Assembly (NCBI RefSeq): GCF_009674495.1
Contig: NZ_WKJN01000026.1
Span: forward strand, 29,023 to 93,022
Origin: Duganella alba
GTDB lineage: Bacteria; Pseudomonadota; Gammaproteobacteria; Burkholderiales; Burkholderiaceae_D
DNA length: 64,000 bases
Direction: 5' to 3'
The position numbers and the translations under genes are program-made. The stretch's first letter is position 1. The number at the start of each line of letters is the position of its first letter. Positions 44,107-52,902 of the stretch are shown one piece after another. The notes under the pieces are model-generated. The model did not search any database. It saw nothing but the letters and a program-made list of their open reading frames with translations, and had not been told where the DNA came from.

Positions 44107-45103
44107 ACCCATCCGTGAGATCGCCGGCCTGGGGCCGGCCGATCTCACGGACGACATCCTCACCGCCACCCAGCCGCTGGTGCTGCGCGGCCTGGCCGGC
44201 AGCTGGCCGATGGTGCGCGCGGCGCTGGAAAACGACCGCGCCGGTCTCGACTACCTGCGCCGCCACTACCAGGACGCCACCGTCGGCGCCATGCTGGGCG
44301 GCGCCGACGCGGGCGGCCGCTTCTTCTACAACGACAGCGTGGACGGCTTCAACTTCCAGCCGGTGCACGCCAAGCTGACCGGCGTGCTGGAGGAGATCGA
44401 GAACAAGCTGGCGCTCGATCCGGCGCCCACCATCTATGTCGGCTCGACCACCATCGACACCTGCCTGCCCGGCTTCCGCGAGTACAACGACCTCGACCTC
44501 GGCGGACGCGATGCGCTGGCCAGCATCTGGATCGGCAACCGCACCCGCATCGCCGCGCACTACGACCTGCCGGACAATGTGGCGGTGGTGGCCGCCGGCC
44601 GCCGCCGCTTCACGCTGTTCCCGCCGGACCAGTTGCAGAACCTGTACGTCGGCCCGATCGACTTCACGCCGGCCGGCCAGGCCATCAGCATGGTCGATTT
44701 CCACCGGCCGGATTTTGAAAAATTCCCGAAATTCGCCGAAGCGCTCCACCACGCGCAAAGCGCCGAGCTGGGACCGGGCGACGCCATCTTCATCCCCAGC
44801 ATGTGGTGGCATCACATCGAGGCGCTGTCGCCGTTCAATGTGCTGGTCAACTACTGGTGGCGGCAGTCGCCCGACTACATGGACACGCCGACCAACGCGC
44901 TGATGGCCGCCTTCCTCACCATGCGTGACCTGCCGCCAGCGCAGCGCAAGGCATGGCAGGAAATCTTCCGTCATTACATATTCGAAGCCGACACAGAAAC
45001 GGCCGCCCATATTCCGGCACACGCCCGCGGCGTGTTGTCGCCACTGACAGCCGATGGGGCACGCGCACTGCGCGGGCACTTGCTTAAAAAACTGAATCGC
45101 TAG
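44090..45103 (+). CDS. Cupin_8/JmjC-like Fe(II) oxygenase
   Basis: A 337-residue protein of the cupin-like (JmjC, FIH-related) family. The facial triad is visible: H-x-D in AAHYDLPDN (about residues 160-162) and the distal His in MWWHHIEAL (about 242). FTLFPPDQLQNLYVGP is a typical strand pair. Members are 2-oxoglutarate-dependent hydroxylases of proteins or small molecules. The gene overlaps sapC by 17 bp and ends 10 bp before the second halogenase. A role in oxidative modification of a protein or imported compound is inferred. Confidence 0.88.
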   Translation: MPASPEPIREIAGLGPADLTDDILTATQPLVLRGLAGSWPMVRAALENDRAGLDYLRRHYQDATVGAMLGGADAGGRFFYNDSVDGFNFQPVHAKLTGVLEEIENKLALDPAPTIYVGSTTIDTCLPGFREYNDLDLGGRDALASIWIGNRTRIAAHYDLPDNVAVVAAGRRRFTLFPPDQLQNLYVGPIDFTPAGQAISMVDFHRPDFEKFPKFAEALHHAQSAELGPGDAIFIPSMWWHHIEALSPFNVLVNYWWRQSPDYMDTPTNALMAAFLTMRDLPPAQRKAWQEIFRHYIFEADTETAAHIPAHARGVLSPLTADGARALRGHLLKKLNR

Positions 45104-45113
45104 AGGAGACACC

Positions 45114-46628
45114 ATGCGAGATCCAAACAATCGTCAACCCGTGCGCCGGGTGGTCATCTGCGGCGGCGGCACCGCCGGCTGGATGGCCGCCGCCGGCATT
45201 TCCAAGGTGCTGGGCAAGCAGCTCGACATCAAGCTGATCGAGTCGGAAGAAATCGGTACCGTGGGCGTGGGCGAAGCCACCATTCCGACGTTGACCAATT
45301 TCCACAACGTGCTGGAGATTAACGAGCAGGAATTCATGGCCGAGACCCAGGCCACCTTCAAGCTCGGCATCAGCTTCGAAAGCTGGCGCAACGTCAAGGA
45401 AGACTACATCCATTCCTTCGGCACCACCGGCATCGACCACTGGACCGCCGGCTTCCAGCATTTCTGGCACAAGGGTGTGCAGCGCGGCCTGGCCGGCGAT
45501 TACGGCGACTACTGCCTGGAGTTGAAGGCCTCGCTGGAAAACCGCTTCGCCCACCTGCCGAACAACGGCATGAACTACGCCTACCACCTGGACGCCAGCC
45601 GCTACGCCAAGTTCCTGCGCCGCCTGAGCGAGCCGCGCGGCGTGCAGCGCATCGAAGGCAAGATCGTCCGCTACAACAAGCATGACAACGGCGACGTGCG
45701 CTCGGTGGTGATGGAATCGGGCCAGGAAATCGAAGGCGACTTCTTCATCGACTGCACCGGCTTCCGCGCGCTGCTGATCGGTGAAGCGATGGACGAGCCG
45801 GTGGAAGACTGGTCGCAATGGCTGTTCTGCGACCGCGCCATCGCCGTGCAGACCACCGCCATCGCCGACGCCGTGCCGCTGACGCGCTCCATGGCGCACC
45901 AGGCCGGCTGGCAGTGGCGCATTCCGCTGCAGCACCGCGTCGGCAACGGCATCGTCTATTCGAGCCGCCACCTGGACGAAGAGACCGCGCGCAGGCAGTT
46001 GCTGGCCAACGTCGAAGGCAAGACGCTGATCGAGCCGCGCGTGATCAAGTTCAAGCCCTGCCAGCGGCGCCAGACGTGGAAAGGCAATGTGGTCGGCATC
46101 GGCCTGGCCAGCGGCTTCCTGGAGCCGATCGAATCGACCAGCATCCACCTGATCCAGCGCAGCGTGATCCGGCTGATGCAGATGTTCCCGTCGGACGGCA
46201 TCCAGCAGGCCGACATCGACGAATACAACGCCCAGTGCAACAGCGAGATCGACCACATCCGCGATTTCATCATCCTGCACTACCACGCCAACAACCGCAC
46301 CGACTCGCAGTTCTGGATCGACGTGCGCGAGATGAGCATCCCGGCGTCGCTGCAACACCGCATCGACCTGTTCCGTGAAACCGGCCGCGTATTCCGCGTG
46401 CCGAACGAACTGTTCGCGGAAAACTCGTGGATCCAGGTGATGCTGGGCCAGGGCATCATGCCCAAGTCGCACCACGCAACGGCCGACCTGATGGGCGACG
46501 AAGAACTCAAAGCCTTCCTCGGCGGCATCAAGAGCCGCATCGACCGCACCGTGGTGCAACTGCCGACGCACCAGGCCTATGTCGAGCGCTATTGCGGCCG
46601 TCCCGACGCCGGCGCCAAAGCTGCTTAA
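45114..46628 (+). CDS. Flavin-dependent tryptophan halogenase (second copy)
   Basis: A 504-residue FAD-dependent halogenase. The FAD motif VICGGGTAGWMAAAG (core GGGTAGW), VGVGEATIPTL, the Lys in ATFKLGISFESW and the canonical GWQWRIPLQHRVG signature (GWxWxIP) are all intact. It needs reduced FAD from a separate reductase; none is encoded in the window. GAGGAG precedes the ATG closely. It is the last gene of the receptor locus and differs from the first copy in the signature motif, so the two may act on different substrates. Confidence 0.93.
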   Translation: MRDPNNRQPVRRVVICGGGTAGWMAAAGISKVLGKQLDIKLIESEEIGTVGVGEATIPTLTNFHNVLEINEQEFMAETQATFKLGISFESWRNVKEDYIHSFGTTGIDHWTAGFQHFWHKGVQRGLAGDYGDYCLELKASLENRFAHLPNNGMNYAYHLDASRYAKFLRRLSEPRGVQRIEGKIVRYNKHDNGDVRSVVMESGQEIEGDFFIDCTGFRALLIGEAMDEPVEDWSQWLFCDRAIAVQTTAIADAVPLTRSMAHQAGWQWRIPLQHRVGNGIVYSSRHLDEETARRQLLANVEGKTLIEPRVIKFKPCQRRQTWKGNVVGIGLASGFLEPIESTSIHLIQRSVIRLMQMFPSDGIQQADIDEYNAQCNSEIDHIRDFIILHYHANNRTDSQFWIDVREMSIPASLQHRIDLFRETGRVFRVPNELFAENSWIQVMLGQGIMPKSHHATADLMGDEELKAFLGGIKSRIDRTVVQLPTHQAYVERYCGRPDAGAKAA

Positions 46629-46667
46629 GCCCGCAAGCGTTTAGCGATACGCAAGCGTCACCACTTA

Positions 46668-46725
46668 GGGGTCTGACCCAGGGTCCGGAATAGGGGCTAC
46701 GCCCCGCCCTCCCTGCGGGAGGGCC
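46668..46725. repeat. Palindromic intergenic repeat, copy C (partial) with terminator-like hairpins
   Basis: GGGGTCTGACCC at 46669-46680 matches one arm of the repeat family. It is followed by GGGGC-TAC-GCCCC (46694-46706) and GCCCTCCC-TGC-GGGAGGGC (46707-46725). It lies between the convergent halogenase and LysR genes. Confidence 0.65.
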
Positions 46726-46743
46726 CCCACCTGGCCGTGCGGG

Positions 46744-47634
46744 TCAGCGACTGAGCGCAGTCACCAGCTCATCAAACACCAGCCGAATCCGCGCCGGCAC
46801 CGGCCCGCGCTGCGGCCGGTAAATGTAGATATCCCACGGATCAGGCTGGTGCTTCTGCAACACCGGCACCAGCCGGCCGGCGGCGATGTGCTCATCGGCC
46901 ATAAATCCCGGCAACTGGCCAAAGCCCAGACCGGCCAGGATGGCATCGAACTCCGCCTCCGAATCACTGCTCAAAAAACGCGGATTGAGCGGCGAGATAT
47001 GCTGCCCGCTGGCGAAGTACCAGGGCCACGCCTTGCCGGTGCTGTGATCGCGCAAGGAAGTGGTCGGCAGCTCGTGCAGCTGCTCGATGCTCTTCGGCTT
47101 GCCATACAGCGCGATCAGCTCGGGCGTGCCCACCGTGCGGAACGGCTGCGGCGCCACCCGCCGCGCCACGTAGCGGCTGTCGCGCATGGAACCGAAGCGC
47201 ACGCCGATATCGATACGGTCGTCCACCACATCGGCATGCGTATCGCTGAACTGCACGTCGAAGCGCAGCTGCGGATGCTGCCGCCCCAGGGCCTTCAGCA
47301 CCGGCACGATCAGCAGGCGCCCCAGCGCCACCGGCGCCGTCAGACGCACCACGCCTTCCACCAGCGACGGCTCGGCATCGGACGCCGGCTGGAACAGCAC
47401 GTCCACCCGCTGCACGCTGTCGCGCGCCTGCACCGCCAGGTGCTCGCCATAGGTGGTGATCTGGATGCCGCGTGTATTGCGGTGAAACAGCAGCTCGCCC
47501 TGCACCGCCTCCAGATCCTGCACCGCCCGCGTGACGGCCTGCGGCGAAATCCCCAGCCGGGCCGCCGCATCCTTGAAGCTGCGCGCTTCGGCCGCCGCCA
47601 CGAAGATGCGCAACATTTCCAATCGGTTCAGCAT
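46744..47634 (-). CDS. LysR family transcriptional regulator
   Basis: A 296-residue regulator. The N-terminal winged helix is RLEMLRIFVAAAEARSFKDAA and RLGISPQAVTRAVQDLE (split here), with the linker helix following. The effector domain spans about 90-290 (LRLTAPVALGRLLIVPVL-type start, PQLRFDVQFSD). It is divergent from the SDR gene at 47742, and a symmetric site lies in the shared 107-bp gap, so it likely controls that gene. The co-inducer is unknown. Confidence 0.92.
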   Translation of the reverse strand: MLNRLEMLRIFVAAAEARSFKDAAARLGISPQAVTRAVQDLEAVQGELLFHRNTRGIQITTYGEHLAVQARDSVQRVDVLFQPASDAEPSLVEGVVRLTAPVALGRLLIVPVLKALGRQHPQLRFDVQFSDTHADVVDDRIDIGVRFGSMRDSRYVARRVAPQPFRTVGTPELIALYGKPKSIEQLHELPTTSLRDHSTGKAWPWYFASGQHISPLNPRFLSSDSEAEFDAILAGLGFGQLPGFMADEHIAAGRLVPVLQKHQPDPWDIYIYRPQRGPVPARIRLVFDELVTALSR

Positions 47635-47650
47635 GGTCGATAGTTCCTGA

Positions 47651-47683
47651 AAATGGAATTCTCAAATCATATCATTTCCATTT
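47651..47683. promoter_or_regulatory. Putative LysR-binding site
   Basis: AAATGGAA-N17-TTCCATTT, two perfect 8-bp arms in the gap between the lysR and SDR genes. TATACT at 47704-47709 is the likely SDR -10. The site is upstream of it, as expected for activation by LysR. Confidence 0.5.
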
Positions 47684-47741
47684 ATTTGCATAGCCGGGAT
47701 TTCTATACTTGCTTCACTAACCAACCACAAGGAGTCCTGCC

Positions 47742-48485
47742 ATGAGCACCAACATCGAAAACAAAGTCGTTGTCATCACCGGCGCCAGCAGCGGTCTGGG
47801 CGAAGCCACCGCCCGCCACCTGGCCGCACGCGGCGCCATCGTCGTGCTCGGCGCACGCCGCATCGACCAGCTGGAAAAAATCGCCGGCGACATCCGCGCC
47901 GCCGGCGGCAAGGCCGAAGTGCAGGCCGCCGACGTCACCAGCCGCGAGCAGGTGCAGGCGCTGATCGACACCGCCGTGCGCATCTACGGCCGCGTCGACG
48001 TGCTGATCAATAACGCCGGCCTGATGTCCATCGCGCCGATGGACGAACTCAAGGTCGACGAGTGGGACCGCATGATCGACATCAACGTCAAGGGCGTGCT
48101 GTACGGTATCGCCGCCGCGCTGCCGCAGTTCCGCAAGCAGAACAGCGGCCACTTCATCAACGTCGCATCGGTGGCCGGCATCAAGGTGTTCAGCCCGGGC
48201 GGTACGGTGTACAGCGGCACCAAGTTCGCGGTGCGCGCGATTTCGGAAGGCCTGCGTCATGAGGTGGGCGGTTCGATCCGTACCACCACCATCGAACCAG
48301 GCGCGGTCGACACTGAACTGAAGCACGGCAGCTCGCACCAGCAAAGCGCGCAGTTCGTCACCGAGTTCTACAAGCTGGCCATTCCGGCCGACTCGGTCGC
48401 CCGCGCGATCGCCTACGCCATCGAGCAGCCGGCCGACGTCGACATCAACGAAATCGTGCTGCGCCCGACGGTGCAGGAGTTCTAA
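47742..48485 (+). CDS. SDR family oxidoreductase
   Basis: A 247-residue short-chain dehydrogenase. TGASSGLGEATA (cofactor loop), NNAG in VLINNAGLMS, Ser in INVASVAGI and the catalytic Tyr/Lys in YSGTKFAV are all present. AAGGAG lies 7-8 nt before the ATG. It is the presumed target of the divergent LysR regulator. Close relatives are often annotated as clavaldehyde-dehydrogenase-like SDRs; the true substrate is not known. Its stop overlaps the end of the convergent MOSC gene by 4 bp. Confidence 0.92.
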   Translation: MSTNIENKVVVITGASSGLGEATARHLAARGAIVVLGARRIDQLEKIAGDIRAAGGKAEVQAADVTSREQVQALIDTAVRIYGRVDVLINNAGLMSIAPMDELKVDEWDRMIDINVKGVLYGIAAALPQFRKQNSGHFINVASVAGIKVFSPGGTVYSGTKFAVRAISEGLRHEVGGSIRTTTIEPGAVDTELKHGSSHQQSAQFVTEFYKLAIPADSVARAIAYAIEQPADVDINEIVLRPTVQEF

Positions 48486-49231
48486 GCAGCGCCCTGCCAC
48501 AGGAAGGCGGCCAGATCCACCGTAGCGGCATCGCTGCGCTGGATCACGCCTTCCGCCAGCAGCTTCCCGGCCTGGCCGGGAATGAACGGCAGCAGCGCGC
48601 CGCGCGCATTGACAATGCGATGCAGCGGCAAGCCCAATCCCGCGCTGCGCCGGATATAACCGGGCAGCGCCCGCACAAAGCCCCCCGCCACGCCGATCGC
48701 CACCGTCACATCGACGTAGCGGACCACGCGGCCTGGCGGAATCGTCGGCACAAACGCCAGGAATTTTTGATAGGCGGATTCCGGCAACGGCGTGTACCGC
48801 TCGCCGATCAGGCGCACCGCGTCGCCGATCCGGATCTCGCCGCCGGTTGCGAATACGCCCAGCACGCCGCGTCGGTGCACCAGCCGGGAAAAGTCCGCCG
48901 CCACCGGCGCGATGCGCTTGCACGGCTCGCAGAACATGGTCAGCCGGATCTCGACGCCCGAGGCGGTGAGCAATGCCGAACCGGGCCGGAACAGCTCCGG
49001 CCGGTCGGAAGAAATCACGATGTTTTCCAGCAGCGCGCCGGGCGCGATCCGCAGGTCGCGCAGCTCGCTGGCCAGGGTGACCAGCACCTGCCTTGGACTG
49101 AGGCGGTGGGCGTGCACGTCGCCATGAATGCCCAGTCCGGCCTTGCACCGCATGGCCGCGTCCGGCGCCAGGGCGACGCCGGGTTGGCCTCGTACAGGCT
49201 GCAGATACAGGTGTTCGACGCGCCCGTTCAA
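48482..49231 (-). CDS. MOSC domain - alkyltransferase-like (ATL) fusion
   Basis: A 249-residue protein read from a TTG at 49231 (MNGRVEHLYLQPVRG), 7 bp after the sodC stop; no ATG fits. Residues about 1-165 are a MOSC domain (LGIHGDVHAHRLSPRQVLV and the conserved Cys in FCEPCKRI, with GVFATGGEIRIGDAVRL). Residues about 170-249 match the DNA-binding domain of O6-methylguanine methyltransferases (FVPTIPPGRVVRYVDV, LPLHRIVNARG). The methyl-accepting Cys of PCHR is Leu here, so it would be an ATL-type, non-transferring module. The joining of a molybdenum-cofactor-sulfurase-type domain with ATL is unusual. It is co-transcribed with sodC. Confidence 0.8.
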   Translation of the reverse strand: MNGRVEHLYLQPVRGQPGVALAPDAAMRCKAGLGIHGDVHAHRLSPRQVLVTLASELRDLRIAPGALLENIVISSDRPELFRPGSALLTASGVEIRLTMFCEPCKRIAPVAADFSRLVHRRGVLGVFATGGEIRIGDAVRLIGERYTPLPESAYQKFLAFVPTIPPGRVVRYVDVTVAIGVAGGFVRALPGYIRRSAGLGLPLHRIVNARGALLPFIPGQAGKLLAEGVIQRSDAATVDLAAFLWQGAA

Positions 49232-49238
49232 GACCGGC

Positions 49239-49775
49239 TTATTTGCCGGCCACCACCACGCCGCATGCGAGGCGCTTGCCGGAGTTGCCGGTTGGCTGGG
49301 TGACGAAATCATCCGCATCGGCGTGCACGATGACGCCACGGCCGATGACGTTGCCCGGTGCGCCCGCATCCAGCGAAATCTGGCTGGTCGGCACGCTCAG
49401 GTGCAACGAGGCCTTGCCGCTGGCGTCGGCGGTGATGTTGCCGAAGTCGCCGCCGTGATGCGCCGCCGAGTCCGGCGCGCCGTGCTGGTGACTGCCCGGA
49501 TTGAAGTGGCCGCCGGCGCTGGTGCCGTCCGGCGCGCTGCAATCGCCCTTCTCATGCAGGTGGAAGCCGTGCACGCCCGGCGTCAGGCCGGCGAGGTCGG
49601 CGTCGATCTGCAACTGGCCATCCTGCTGCTTGAAGCGTACCGAACCGGTCGTGGTGCTGCCCACGGTCGGTTTCAGTTCCACTTCGGCAGTGGTGGGAGC
49701 GGCTTGCGCCAGGCCGGCGGCGGCCAGCGCGAGCGCCAGGGTGGCAAAACGGAAAACAGAAGGAACAGGCATCAT
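49239..49775 (-). CDS. sodC: Periplasmic Cu,Zn superoxide dismutase
   Basis: A 178-residue secreted enzyme that dismutates superoxide. Signal peptide residues 1-25 (ending GLAQA). Copper/zinc ligands are visible in HGFHLHEKGDC, AGGHFNPGSHQHG, HHGGDFGN and VIVHADADD, and the disulfide Cys pair is in GDC and LACGVVV. Two adjacent ATGs are present; the second (MPVPS) has GGAG at the better distance. The MOSC-ATL gene starts 7 bp downstream in the same operon. Confidence 0.95.
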   Translation of the reverse strand: MMPVPSVFRFATLALALAAAGLAQAAPTTAEVELKPTVGSTTTGSVRFKQQDGQLQIDADLAGLTPGVHGFHLHEKGDCSAPDGTSAGGHFNPGSHQHGAPDSAAHHGGDFGNITADASGKASLHLSVPTSQISLDAGAPGNVIGRGVIVHADADDFVTQPTGNSGKRLACGVVVAGK

Positions 49776-49930
49776 GGATCTCCAAATAAATTTGAATGGT
49801 GATACATTGTTGCACTAATCCCAATCAATGTGCGCACTGCTTTGTGCAGAGAGCCCCTTTTCCAAAGCGCGCTTGTCCGCTATAGTCGTTGCAAGGCGCG
49901 CACTCCGCCGCCAACCTTGCGAGGACTCCG

Positions 49931-50221
49931 ATGAAAAAATTGTTGATAGCCGGCTTGATCCTGTCGCTCAGCGACGCAGTGTATGCGGCCGAACCGACCG
50001 CGCAGCAAAACAAGATGAAAACCTGTAATGCGGACGCCGCCGGCAAAAAGGGCGACGAGCGCAAGGCTTTCATGAAGGAGTGCCTGAGCGCCAAACCGGC
50101 CGCCGCGCCGGAACCCAAGCTGACCCAGCAAGAAAAAATGAAAAAATGTAACGCCGACGCCACCGGCAAAAAAGGCGACGAGCGCAAAACCTTCATGAAG
50201 GAATGCCTCAGCAACAAGTAA
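49931..50221 (+). CDS. PsiF family small periplasmic protein
   Basis: A 96-residue protein with signal peptide (MKKLLIAGLILSLSDAVYAA). The mature part is two near-identical PsiF repeats, each with the pattern M-K-x-C-N-A-D-A, GKKGDERK and FMKECLS, separated by a Pro/Ala linker. PsiF was named as phosphate-starvation-inducible in E. coli; function is unknown. GAGG precedes the ATG at 49931. A terminator follows. Confidence 0.88.
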   Translation: MKKLLIAGLILSLSDAVYAAEPTAQQNKMKTCNADAAGKKGDERKAFMKECLSAKPAAAPEPKLTQQEKMKKCNADATGKKGDERKTFMKECLSNK

Positions 50222-50249
50222 GTCGACTCCGCCGACGCAACCGCCAGAC

Positions 50250-50276
50250 ACGCCATCTCCCGCAGATGGCGTTTTT
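50250..50276 (+). terminator. Rho-independent terminator of the psiF-like gene
   Basis: Stem ACGCCATCT / AGATGGCGT (50250-50258 and 50264-50272) with a 5-nt loop and TTTTT at 50272-50276. Confidence 0.9.
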
Positions 50277-50342
50277 CATTGGCATTGATTATTGCCTTGG
50301 CACATTAATTGCTTAAACGTTAAATTTTAACTGACGAGCGTA

Positions 50343-52895
50343 ATGACCACTTACCAAGTAGCCAACGCTGGCATATTCCTACCCCACATGCCCGACGTTG
50401 CCCGATGCGAACTATCGCTGCGGGAATTGAACCAGATGTGGCGGCTTATCGAGTCGTCCGCCAAGATGAACTGCCCGGCCGAAGCACGCCTGCTGCTGCC
50501 GGCCATGGTGGCCACCCGCACCGGTTTCGCGCACCTGGAACAGGCCCTGGTGGCCAATCTGGTGCAGGAAAAAGTGCGCAATGTGCTGGCCGAGCTGGGC
50601 ACCCAGGCGCGCTATGCGATCGACATCCTGGTGCGCAACCTGTTCGAGCGCACCGCCGATGTCGGCTTCCTCGCCACCGACGCCGACCTGTGCAGCTTTG
50701 TCGCTGCCGGCGGCGATGACGAGGACGAGGTACAGAGCGCCCGCCAGCGCCTGTCCGACTACCGCGACAAGTACACCGTCTACGACGAAATCCTGCTGCT
50801 GGACCTCGACGGCCGCGTGCTGGTGCAGGCCGATCCGACCACGCCGGTGAACTACAGCCGCGATCCGCTGCTGCAACAGACGCTGGACGCCGCCGGCTAC
50901 GTCGAAACCTTCCGCGCCACCGACCTGCGTCCCGGTAAATCGCGGGCGCTGGTCTACTCGCACCGCATGCTGCATCCGGACACCGGCGAACCGGCCGGCG
51001 TGCTATGCCTGTGCTTCAACTTCGACCAGGAGATGGACGCCATCTTCGCCGCCTACCGCGATCCGTCGCACCGCGCCAACATGCTGCTGCTCGACGCCCA
51101 GAACCACGTGATCAGCAGCGCCGACCCGCTGTGGATCCCGGCCGGCGTGCGCGTGCCGACCAACGCCGACGGCGAGCCGCAGTTGCTGATGTTCGGCGGC
51201 CGCGAATACCTGGTGCGCACCTTCAGCTCCGACGGCTACCAGGGCTATCCCGGCCCGGCCGGCTGGAAGGCGCAGCTAATGATCCCGGTCGACCTGGCCT
51301 TCCGCACCAGCGGCGACCAGTCGCTGGCCGACGTCGAGCCGGCGCTGATGCAGGGCCTGCTGTCGCATGCGCAGGCGTTCAGCCCATCGCTGCACGAGCT
51401 GATGAGCTCCGTCACGCGCACCACCCGCACCATCGAGCGCATCGTCTGGAACGGCAAGGTCACCAGCGCCGCCAACGATCAGGTCGGCGCCGATGGCAGC
51501 CACTCGGGCGGCATCAACAAGCTCAACACGGTGCTGGACCAGATCACCGAAACGGGCGAGCGCAGCGACGCGCTGTTCTCGCACTCGATCCAGGACCTGT
51601 ACCAGACCGTGCTGGCCTCCAGCATCAGCGAGGCCGAGCTGACCTCGCAGCTGCTGGTGGACATGCTGGACCGTAACCTGTACGAACGCGCCAACGACTG
51701 CCGCTGGTGGGCCTTGTCGGCGCAGCTGCGGCGCGGCCTGGCGCAGCCGTCCGACGCCCAGACCAAGGCCATCGCCGACGTGCTGGCCTACATCAACAGC
51801 CTGTACACCGTGTATGCGCGGCTGTTCGTCTACGACCGCGGCGGCCGCATCATCGCCAGCACCGGCGGCGACGAGATCGTCGGCCAGTACATCAGCGGCG
51901 ACACGCTGAGCCGCGTGGCCGCATTGCGCAGCGAGCTGGATCACTATCCGGAAAGCTTCGGCCCCTCGGCCTTCTACGGCGGCGAGGCCACCTACATCTA
52001 CCACGCCGCCATCCGCCATCCGGAGCAGACCGGCAGCGTGGTCGGCGGCATCGGCATCGTGTTCGACTCCAAGCCGGAGCTGCTCAACATGCTCAACAGC
52101 GGCGTCGCCGGCCGCGCCAGCATGCGCGCCTACTTCGTCACGCCGGAAGGCCGGGTGCTGTCCAGCACCGACGCCGCCTGCGCGCCGGGCGACGTGCTGC
52201 ACCTGGACACCGGCCTGCTGGAGCTGGCCAATGCGGCCGACGCCGGCAGCGGCGCCAGCGTGTCGCGCATCATGCAGCACGACGGCCAGTACGTGATCGC
52301 GGCCTGCACCCGCAGCGCCGGCTACCGCGAATTCCGCGCGGTGGAAGGCGTCGAGCAGCCGGTCATCGCCGTGCTGCTGCAAGCCTTCGGCCCGGTGCGC
52401 AACGAGCTGCCGGCGCGCGCCGCCGTGCGCATCGAGCGCCTGCGCGACACCGGCCCGGACTTCGCCATCTTCTACGCCGGCCGCACGCTGATGGCGCTGC
52501 GCGCGGCGCAGATCCAGGAGGCGGTGCCGTTCGCCAAGGTGCAGCGCACCACCAGCGGCGGCCATCCTGCGCGCCTGGGCATGCTGGACGTGCCGCTGGC
52601 CGGCGGCAAGAAGCATTTCGTGTGGGTGTTCGACCTGGCGCTGCTGGCCACCGGCAAGCCCGGCACGGTCACCGACAACAGCCAGGTGATGCTGGTGCAC
52701 CTGGGCCAGAGCGTGATCGGCCTGCTGGTGGACGACCTGCATTCGGTGCAGCAGTTCGACACGGCCGACATGACCGACTCGCCACTGAGCACGGGCGAAT
52801 CGGCGCTGGCGCCGCGCCTGATCAAGGCCAACCAGGGCAATCTGCTGATCGAGGAAATCGATATCGAGCGGCTGTTCGCGCGTCTGCGCGGATAA
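50343..52895 (+). CDS. CheW-domain protein with duplicated sensory (Cache-like) region
   Basis: An 850-residue protein with no signal peptide or membrane segment. Residues about 70-330 and 430-690 are two copies of one unit: a helix pair (IDILVRNLFERTADVGFL in copy 1, LVDMLDRNLYERANDCRWW in copy 2), then YTVYDEILLLDLDGRVLV or YTVYARLFVYDRGGRIIAS, typical of a Cache/PDC sensor fold. Residues about 700-850 are a CheW-like domain (FAIFYAGRTLMALRAAQI to NLLIEEIDIERLFARL), the coupling module that links receptors to CheA. A cytoplasmic scaffold with built-in sensing is inferred. A GGDEF-EAL protein and an MCP follow about 2-4 kb downstream. Confidence 0.8.
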   Translation: MTTYQVANAGIFLPHMPDVARCELSLRELNQMWRLIESSAKMNCPAEARLLLPAMVATRTGFAHLEQALVANLVQEKVRNVLAELGTQARYAIDILVRNLFERTADVGFLATDADLCSFVAAGGDDEDEVQSARQRLSDYRDKYTVYDEILLLDLDGRVLVQADPTTPVNYSRDPLLQQTLDAAGYVETFRATDLRPGKSRALVYSHRMLHPDTGEPAGVLCLCFNFDQEMDAIFAAYRDPSHRANMLLLDAQNHVISSADPLWIPAGVRVPTNADGEPQLLMFGGREYLVRTFSSDGYQGYPGPAGWKAQLMIPVDLAFRTSGDQSLADVEPALMQGLLSHAQAFSPSLHELMSSVTRTTRTIERIVWNGKVTSAANDQVGADGSHSGGINKLNTVLDQITETGERSDALFSHSIQDLYQTVLASSISEAELTSQLLVDMLDRNLYERANDCRWWALSAQLRRGLAQPSDAQTKAIADVLAYINSLYTVYARLFVYDRGGRIIASTGGDEIVGQYISGDTLSRVAALRSELDHYPESFGPSAFYGGEATYIYHAAIRHPEQTGSVVGGIGIVFDSKPELLNMLNSGVAGRASMRAYFVTPEGRVLSSTDAACAPGDVLHLDTGLLELANAADAGSGASVSRIMQHDGQYVIAACTRSAGYREFRAVEGVEQPVIAVLLQAFGPVRNELPARAAVRIERLRDTGPDFAIFYAGRTLMALRAAQIQEAVPFAKVQRTTSGGHPARLGMLDVPLAGGKKHFVWVFDLALLATGKPGTVTDNSQVMLVHLGQSVIGLLVDDLHSVQQFDTADMTDSPLSTGESALAPRLIKANQGNLLIEEIDIERLFARLRG

Positions 52896-52902
52896 CCCTC
52901 CG

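Noticed and set aside
46690..46706. Relation of the GGAATAGGGGCT stretch to AGCCCCTATTC near 29739
   Set aside because: The second match is partly inside the end of the M20 coding sequence and is only about 11 bases long, so it could be chance.
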